A DNA stretch of 64,000 nucleotides, from contig JANFAH010000045.1 in NCBI GenBank assembly GCA_024663395.1, positions 62,001 through 126,000 on the forward strand, written 5' to 3'. The notes beneath the pieces were generated by a model. It saw nothing but the letters and a program-made list of their open reading frames with translations. It did no database searches and was not told the origin of the DNA. Made by a program: the position numbers and the translations under genes. Below are positions 57,150 to 64,000 of this stretch, piece by piece; the stretch's first letter is position 1, and each line of letters starts with the position of its first letter. This DNA comes from Pisolithus tinctorius (lineage: Eukaryota; Basidiomycota; Agaricomycetes; Boletales; Pisolithaceae).

Positions 57150-58379
57150 ATACATCAACTGCTTTTTTTTTCATTCATTTCAATTTTACACCATGTCTAC
57201 TGATCCAGTGTATGCTGTTGTTTGCTACTGTTTGCTGTACTTCATGACTATGAAAATACAATATGTCTAACTTCAACAACTGGATGACAAGATTGAACCC
57301 TTCAATCCAATTGGCAACCATGCTGCAGTCCACAGGCTTTATTCTTCATGCATAACAATCAGCTTGAGGCCTAGGTGCATGCCATTTCAAGATCAAAATG
57401 AAGTAGGTGTACATTTCATTTTACTCAAGGTCACTGTTAACTTACAAGTTTTGATTGAAGATGCTTGCCATCAGGAGAGCTTGCCACTGATGGTAGACCC
57501 TGCTGGATAGGCATGACCTTAAGGCAGAATATATGGCAACACATCAGAAGGGTCTGTATTCAATCACCAAGCCACCGCCCATTTGCTCTTAAGGATGTTT
57601 CATGTCTACCCTTTTCGTTCCAAGTCCTCCTCTCTCAATGCATTTGGATGGCCTCAAGTAAGTTCTATCTACCTATGGTTGTATAATACTAACTATTCAA
57701 GATTCTTCTTCCCATAACCACATGAGGGGAAGTGGCACTTGAATCCATGGTTGAGGGCACACTACAACAATGAGCTCTGTTTCTGGTGGATCTTCCCTCC
57801 TGCTGGGCCCTCTCAACCCATTCCAACCTCTCCTATATGAGGGACTATCACAAATTGACATACTCCAACAATCATCTGAAGCCTCCTTGCAAGCCTCCCT
57901 CCCTCTGACATACAGCAATCTCTCAAACACTGAAACCACATACAATCAGTGCTTCCCCCACTTCTACAAGCATCTGGAATGTCTGTGCCAGTCCTATATA
58001 ACCAGCCTGCTCTCCCCCCACTTCCACAGGTGTTGCCAGTGGACAATAGGCTGAGGGCTGCAGCCCAGATGATCCAGGTGGGTGGCAAGACTAGCAGTAC
58101 TGCTTGCAATGCTGACACTCATGACAGATGCTGGGTCAAACAACCAATGTACTCACTGAACACCAACAGCACCACAGTGCCCCAAAGCCTCCTTCTCAGG
58201 ACTGTTTACATTCACTTGGTGATTCACCCTATTCCAGAGCATATTCATCCTGGATGTCATCTCAGACCATGTCAAGACAAAGTTCTGCCTACTCTGCATA
58301 CACTGACAAGCTGACAAGGACACATGCACCACATGGAACACACAAAAAATCACTTGATGATTCATGCCTAGGTTGGTAT
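57150..58379. other. Low-CpG stretch with short plus-strand ORFs
   Basis: ORFs at 57770-58054 and 57949-58314 have no recognised domain; they may be leader parts of the gene remnant that follows. Confidence 0.3.
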
Positions 58380-59100
58380 GAAGAGGACATGCAGGAAGTC
58401 CTGAAGGAAGCATGAGTGATGGTGGTGTATGAAATGGTACACCACAAAGGTTGGCTGGTGATATTGAATTTGGGCAGTGCTCAGGTGGTGTGGAAGCTAG
58501 CAATACAAGAAGTCATAGCCCAAGCCAATATTAAATTCAGTGCAGGTACTTCGTCCCCTGACTCCTACCAATCAGTTACCAAATAGCCATATAGAGGTGA
58601 AACCAATGAAGGGTATCAAGACCTTGGTGAGTATGGTTTATCATGATGTTAACTTAACCAATGCTAGCTATTAGCTTTTAAGGACTCTTACCAATGTTCA
58701 CTCTGATGCCACTGAGGCAGCTCCAAAATATGCTGAAGAATTATTGAAGCTAAATGATCCTTCCCTACTTGCTAACCTGAGCAGTGATGCCAATGGAAAG
58801 AGGGGGAAGTTACATGCATAACTAATGTTGCAGGTAGGGTTTTCTTCCTACATGAATACAATGACCAGGTATGTTTGAACACTCAAGATGCCTGTGCTTA
58901 CCTTTTGCAGGGGGCTGTTATTTGCTGGTTCAGAAATGCTGTTCTCAAGAGGTTCCACACAACATTCTGGTACATGCATGCCTTATCACCCATCAAACAT
59001 CTTGAAGACCACTTCCAAACCACAGTGCTATGGATGTATTCAATTTCAGCAGTCATGGTGTCACACACCAAAGGTATTTGGTGAGGTGGACATGGATACA
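58380..59100 (+). pseudogene. DUF6532-like gene remnant
   Basis: Pieces such as 'HHKGWLVILNLGSAQVVWKLAIQEVIAQA', 'KFSAGTSSPDSYQSV' and, after introns and stops, 'GAVICWFRNAVLKRFHTTF' near 58910 recall the DUF6532 domain common in agaricomycetes (function unknown). A TGA after 'EVLKEA' and many further stops show decay. The assignment is tentative. Confidence 0.35.
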
Positions 59101-59275
59101 GCTGATGAATGGAGATGAAGACCATAGCCCTCATGTGAAGAAGGACAGCCAGAAATGTTGGCAGTCATCCCTCACACAAGAACAAGTCATCAATGCCAAA
59201 GAAAAAGGAAGGAAGTGAGTTAAGCACCAATAAAAGTTCTTAAGTGCCCATGTATGGCATTCCAGTTCACTTCAC
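59068..59275 (+). repeat. Dispersed segment shared with the Copia-3 insert
   Basis: Homologous to 41826-42055: both begin TGGTGTCACACACC and share GTGGACATGG, GGAAGTGAGTTAAG and GCATTCCAGTT in order. Confidence 0.7.
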
Positions 59276-59309
59276 TCACCCCCCTCAGGGGACCTATTAG
59301 GTTCATATA

Positions 59310-59735
59310 TTCTTATAGATGTATCCACCTAATAGGTGTTGACCACCTGGGTATTCCCAGCAACTGCTGGAGATTCACCAGGCCCTGGAGATTCTCCAGA
59401 GCAAGGTGTGAGACATGGACTTTCTCCAGGATTATTACATCTATAACAGAGAGCCTGGGGTCCAAATGGGGCTTTCCCCAGTGAGTTAATAGACCTATTT
59501 CCTGGGTATCCTGGGGGATTCTCCAGCCTAAATGGACCTGTTCCCAGTGCATCCTGGGGGATTCCCCAGCCTAAATGGACCTGTTCCCTGGACATCCTGG
59601 GGGATTCTCCAGCCTAAATAGATCTGTTCCCAGTGCATCCTGGGAGTTTCCCCAGCCTGAATGGACCTGTTCCCAGGGCATCCAGCCCAAACAGACCTAT
59701 TCCAAGATGATCATGGGAACCTCCAGTTCAAATAG
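59310..59735. repeat. Minisatellite, unit about 50 bp (CTGGGGGATTCTCCAGCCTA...GACCTGTTCCC)
   Basis: Six or so imperfect units alternate ATCCTGGGGGATTCTCCAG and CCTAAATGGACCTGTTCCC. The core GGGGATTCTCCA is shared with the next array at 60.05 kb. Confidence 0.85.
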
Positions 59736-60049
59736 ACCACCATAACAGCATGAAGGATCAATCAAAATGATTTGGAGTCTCCATGTTGCTGACAGGAGTG
59801 TGTATCATGCCAAGTACCTATTTCCATGGAATCTGATCTGAGCACTATATACAATATGAATATGTGAAAAAGCATGGCCATAGACCACTGAGGAAAGACT
59901 GGTGACATCTGATGGAGGGAGTAGAATATACTTGGTGATGGTGATTGCCCAGGCACAGCAGAAATATACTTTCACCATGCTTCCCAAGTCTTCAGTGATC
60001 TCCAGTCTTGGCCATTGCATACAAGTCAAAGATTGTCCAGGTGTCATTG
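59736..60049. other. Spacer between two minisatellites
   Basis: No gene recognised; frames running through here are continuations of repeat-driven ORFs. Confidence 0.4.
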
Positions 60050-60500
60050 GAATTTTCCCACCCACTCTGGGGATCCACAGGGTATGCAGCAGATCCTCCA
60101 GGCAATGCTTGGAATTTCCCAGCCAACTCCTGTCTCTAGGGGCTCTCCTAGCAATGCTGGGGATTCTCCCACCAACTCTGGGGATTCTCCAAGCTATGAA
60201 CTGGGGATTCTCCAAGCACTGCTGGGCATTCTCCAGGCAATGCTTGGGATTCTTCAACCTGCTCTGGGGATTCTCCCACTCACTCTGGGGAGCCTCCATG
60301 GTATACTGGGGATTCTCCAAGTTCTGTCTTGGGGATTCTCCAACCTGCTCTGGGCATTCTCCAACCCACTCTGAGGATTCTCCAAGCTATACTGGGGATT
60401 CTCCAAGTTCTGTCCTGGGGATTCTCCAGGAAATGCTGGGGATTCTCCCACCCACTCTGGGGATTTTCCCAGCAATGCTGAGGATTTTCCAATGCACTAT
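60050..60500. repeat. Minisatellite, unit 24-30 bp (CTGGGGATTCTCC)
   Basis: About seventeen short units contain TGGGGATTCTCC or close variants separated by variable 10-18 nt linkers. Because many spacings are multiples of three, long ORFs appear on both strands; these are not taken as genes. Confidence 0.88.
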
Positions 60501-60670
60501 GTGCATTCTCTTGTTAGTTTAATCAATCATAATGCTTGACCCAGCAGGAGGCCAAAGGCATTGCAGGTCACCATAAAACAGAGTGCCTTAGGGTAACATT
60601 GAATGTAGATCACTCATACATATCTTTTCTCTGGGCACAAACTATTTATTGATGAAGCTTAGGTATGCAT

Positions 60671-63670
60671 CTAGTATCTACACCTTTTTGATGGCACCTG
60701 CAATGGTGATGAGGGCAAATAACCAGTTCCAATGTCCTCCAACCAATCCTCATCCTCTGTAAACTCCCCTTCATTTGCTTGCTCAGTGGGACATCCCTCT
60801 TCCAGTTCCATCTCTTCAATGGCCATCAACAGCTCATCATCTCCTTCTGATATTACATCCCCTTCATCAGAGTCATTCTCTTCTAATACTGGTGCTGTTA
60901 GATCCTCTGAAGCATGGGTTCCACCAGGATTATGTGTGGCAGCAAGGCAATCCCTGATGTCTTCTGCTGTAGGTCCCCATGGCCTGGATGCAGCCCATGC
61001 ATATGGCATATGTTGAACCTTGGCCTCCCATTTGACATATACTGCAACAATGGAATCCCTGTAGGCATGCAGGTGATACTTGTAATATTCATCTAACTCC
61101 CTATGAGATGGGACATAAACATGGTATTTGCACTCACCTGCCACATTTTCCAGAGCAGACTTTACACTCAGCCACTCCATGGAAAACCATTCCTGTATGA
61201 TAGACCACTCTCTTGACAACCTTCTTTCTTCTTCATTACAGTGATCAACTTCCAACATCAGCCTGATTCCCTTGTGCACTCTCTCATCAGCAAGCCAATG
61301 TGGGGTGCTAGCACTAAGCTCCTCAAGACCATCCTGCCAAATATCACTATCAACATCCAGCTGAAAGATACCTTTAGAAGGCATGGGATTGGGAGGGATG
61401 GCACCAGGTGGTGCCTTACACAGTCATATCATACTCTGCAGTTCACCACAGAGATTATTGTATGTGGTGACAAGTTTCAGGATGGTAGGCTCTCATTGTT
61501 TTATGGATGACTCCACATGTGACTGTAAATGGTTTTCTACATGATGTTATTGAAAATAGCAGCCAGAAATAAAAATTTGCTCACTACTGGAAGAGGTCCC
61601 ATATGACCATTGTAGTCACTGGAACTCAAACATGCATTGATGAAGTCATTCCCTTATCCAAACCTTAAGTGCTTGTGCATTTGTTTGCATTTGGAGCCAC
61701 TTGTTGTTCCTCAGCAGATGAAGGTCAGTTTGGGCAGAAAGTCCCAATGAAGCCTTTTTCTTCTTGAGGGCCTGGGCTGCCTTTGACAGTGACCCTTTTG
61801 CTGCAGCAAGTTGTAGATTGTAGTCAACAATGTCATTGACATGATCATCAACAAGATCCTTCTCTAACTGATCCACACAGCACTGATAGTCCTCAACTGT
61901 TTTCTCCAGAGCAAGAACATGTGCCAACTGTTGAGAACCCTTGTTCTTTGACTGACCTACAGGTTGGTGAGTCATATGATCACACACACACACAAAGGGA
62001 ACAGACTAATGAGGTAGAAGTTGAGTTTGTGCATGTACTTGTGCAGCCCACTCATGCTGTAGAGTCTGCATGTCAACATGCAGAGCATGAAGAGCCTCCA
62101 AAGCCACCAATTTCCTACTTTTGCAGAGGGACCATTTCCTGCTCAGCCACTGGCCAAATGCATCAAAAGACTTCTTGTCCAAGTGTCAAATTTGATTGTC
62201 AAGGACAAATAATCTCTGATGATATTAAGGGTAAAATGAGCACTGGAATTATATTTGAAGAAGAGTCAATGCTTACCCCAGATACTTGAAGAATTGGAAT
62301 AAGCATTTTTAGGGCACTCCATAGTTGTTCACACCCCTCACCATCTGACAAGCCAAAGCATACACATTTATGTGGGTGATATACCAATTGGCATGGCCAT
62401 TGATGACCATAACATGGAAGACAGAAATACCAAACTTCAACCTGGAGAGTATCCCATCATTGAGGAGTTTCCACTTTCAACAGCTACACTCCAATTGACA
62501 ACCAATGTCATATAAGAGGCCAACAGTCATCTTGGCAGGGAGATGGTCAAAGAGATGTTTCACCAGCACTAGGGCATAGTGCTGCTTTTCACCTGCTGAT
62601 GTCATATTAACCAACCAGAGGACACAATCATGACAACACAACAAAGCCATAAGCCCTGTATCTGCAAAAAATTGTGTGCTGGCTTTTTGCCTCTTCTCAT
62701 CTCTGCATGGAAAGAATCTCCACACCCATCCAACACAGAGGCAGGCACCCTCATTCCATCCTCCAACCTGTCCTGCTGGTTTTGAGTCTGAGAATGATGT
62801 TGACTGGTTGGGAGGGATCTCTGTTTCTCAATGAAAACCTCCATGGCCTTCATCTCTGACTCAGGGATGAATACAGTGCTGGTGGGATTGGGAGGGTCAT
62901 CAGTGGCAGATTTGTTGGTTCTCTTCTGAGTGAAACATGCATCTAAGCAGACAATGCAGTCAAAGCTATTGGGTCTCAGTCATCTAGTCAGCAATAATGA
63001 GCTTGTCATTGACTCGCTCATCCTGAGGAGGGTTAGAGCTCTGTAAGTCACCTCCCCCAAAGCAAAGAGGACAGCAAGCACATAGGTAGTCACTTGGCCA
63101 GGGGCTATCTTGCTGTGGCATGGAGTTTGGGCAAAAGGACTGGACCATAGCAGAAATATGGTCCTCCACATATATTGTCAATACAGTATACCAATGATAA
63201 GCATTACTGAAACACCACTGGAGATTGTCCTGATTATTTGAATAAGCACCCATCATTACACCAGAGATATTTGTGTGGGTACATGTACATTCAAACCATG
63301 ATGATATACCAATACAAGAAGTAGCATACAGGGTGGATGTGAAGACAAAGGCAGAGATCCAGTGATGGTGTTTGGAAAAGAACATACCTTGAACTGCAGT
63401 CTATACCCTCGACCATCCAGGAAGCTTTCAAGTGCTTCACACCATGCAGTTGTGTTTGGGGTTAGCTGGACAGAGAGCTTCTTCACAAACTCCAGTACAT
63501 GAAGGTCAACTGCCAGAGTAGGTACCACAGGAGATGATGCAAATAACCCATGGCCCATGAGGCATATAGGAGCTGGGGTGCATGCACAGTAGCTTATCCC
63601 AACATCCTCCAAACCTGGGTATACATGAGCATCACAAGAGCAAACAACAAAAGGGTCACATATGGTCAAA
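60671..63670 (-). pseudogene. KDZ (Kyakuja-Dileera-Zisupton) transposase gene, decayed
   Basis: Minus-strand order is a Cys-rich N-terminus ('SYCACTPAPICLMGHGLFA' with 'HVLEFVKKLSVQLTPNTTAWCEAL', 63590-63400, then a GTATGT donor) and a middle with 'PASVLDGCGDSFHA' near 62730. The core has 'ADTGLMALLCCHDCVLWLV', 'LLYDIGCQLECSC' (62660-62477) and 'YGHQWPCQLVYHP' with 'FGLSDGEGCEQLWSALK' (62400-62290). A coiled segment (61970-61646) and the C-terminal domain ending 'LEDIGTGYLPSS' (61384-60671) follow. Frameshifts occur. No TIRs were identified. Assignment is from family motifs in memory. Confidence 0.82.
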
Positions 63671-63678
63671 GAAGAGAC

Positions 63679-64000
63679 TGTTACATTTCACCTCTGTCTC
63701 TTTTTCCTTTTCACTGTATGTGTACCTTGTGTTTGATCTGCTGGACACTTTTCCTTTTGAAAGCCATCTTCCCTCTGATCCAATGGCTCCTTATTTCCAC
63801 CACTAGCAATATGTTCTTGATACATGTTTAAGACATGTGCTGTCATTGTTCAACCAATGGCATAGTTACCTCATTACATGCAGATGCCTCATGGTCTGTT
63901 CTCTTGTAGTATTTAGCTCGATGGCTCAAGTCCTGGAAACCCAGACTTGAGCTGCTCAATTATATGCAGTGTTTCTCAGAACTTCACCCTCAGTGTCCCT
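63679..64000 (+). repeat. LTR of the Gypsy-3 family, opposite strand, running off the window
   Basis: TGTTAC at 63679 starts a sequence matching the reverse complement of the Gypsy-3 LTR for 322 of 452 bp. The TATTTAG box and GACTTGAG/CTCAAGTC hairpin are unchanged, while almost every CpG of the young copy is TG or CA. Whether it is a 5' LTR of an element to the right or a solo LTR cannot be seen. Confidence 0.92.

Noticed and set aside
59902..60522. Long plus-strand ORF (206 codons) and matching minus-strand ORFs in the 60-kb minisatellite
   Set aside because: They are produced by repeat units spaced in multiples of three; the translated repeats shift between frames and no start context or domain is present.
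1..64000. Repeat-induced point mutation of the ascomycete type
   Set aside because: The visible changes are at CpG, not preferentially CpA, and the pattern is explained by methyl-CpG deamination. A dinucleotide count would settle it.

Overview
The window looks like a repeat-dense region of an Agaricomycete (Basidiomycota) genome. The evidence is the short introns (44-63 nt, GTATGT/GTAAGT...TAG/CAG), a TET/JBP-type dioxygenase gene, Plavaka and KDZ transposases, Ty3/Gypsy and Ty1/Copia elements of the kinds common in mushroom-forming fungi, and a short island with a MAU2/SCC4-like cohesin-loader gene. No rRNA, prokaryotic operon or CRISPR array was seen. There is one tRNA-like sequence.

Layout. 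1-12.6 kb: three decayed minus-strand retroelements (Gypsy-1, a Copia-1 gag with LTR, Gypsy-2); Gypsy-2 carries a younger CpG-rich solo LTR. 12.8-21.2 kb: a seven-exon TET/JBP-like gene (minus strand) split in exon 6 by a full-length, apparently very recent Gypsy element (Gypsy-3, 6844 bp, visually identical LTRs, target duplication CCCTT). 21.7-27.4 kb: a CpG-rich genic island with a coiled-coil protein gene, an unrecognised gene, a MAU2-like gene and another unrecognised gene, several with disabling lesions. 27.6-39.5 kb: LTR remnants, a minisatellite, a Copia-2 3' end, a decayed Zn2Cys6-like gene, and Gypsy-4 and Gypsy-5 fragments. 39.7-49.2 kb: a tRNA-like sequence beside Copia-3. Copia-3 is interrupted in its integrase by a 1.8-kb insert and, inside the reverse-transcriptase catalytic motif, by a 3.0-kb pogo/Fot1-type DNA transposon with TIRs and a TA duplication. 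49.2-64 kb: solo LTRs, minisatellites, a Plavaka transposase split by a solo LTR (target duplication AGCCA), decayed conserved fungal genes, a KDZ transposase, and an opposite-strand LTR of the Gypsy-3 family running off the end.

Two themes tie the window together. First, the old elements are almost free of CpG, and nearly all premature stops I checked are TGA where an Arg codon would be expected. Older copies of the Gypsy-3 LTR differ from the young copy mainly as CpG to TpG/CpA. This is the footprint of deaminated methyl-CpG. Second, the gene broken by the youngest insertion belongs to the family that oxidises 5-methylcytosine. Gypsy-3 also shows a self-priming (Tf1/sushi-like) primer site with a matching TATA/start arrangement, a duplicated polypurine tract inside the integrase region, and a zinc-knuckle tail after its chromodomain.
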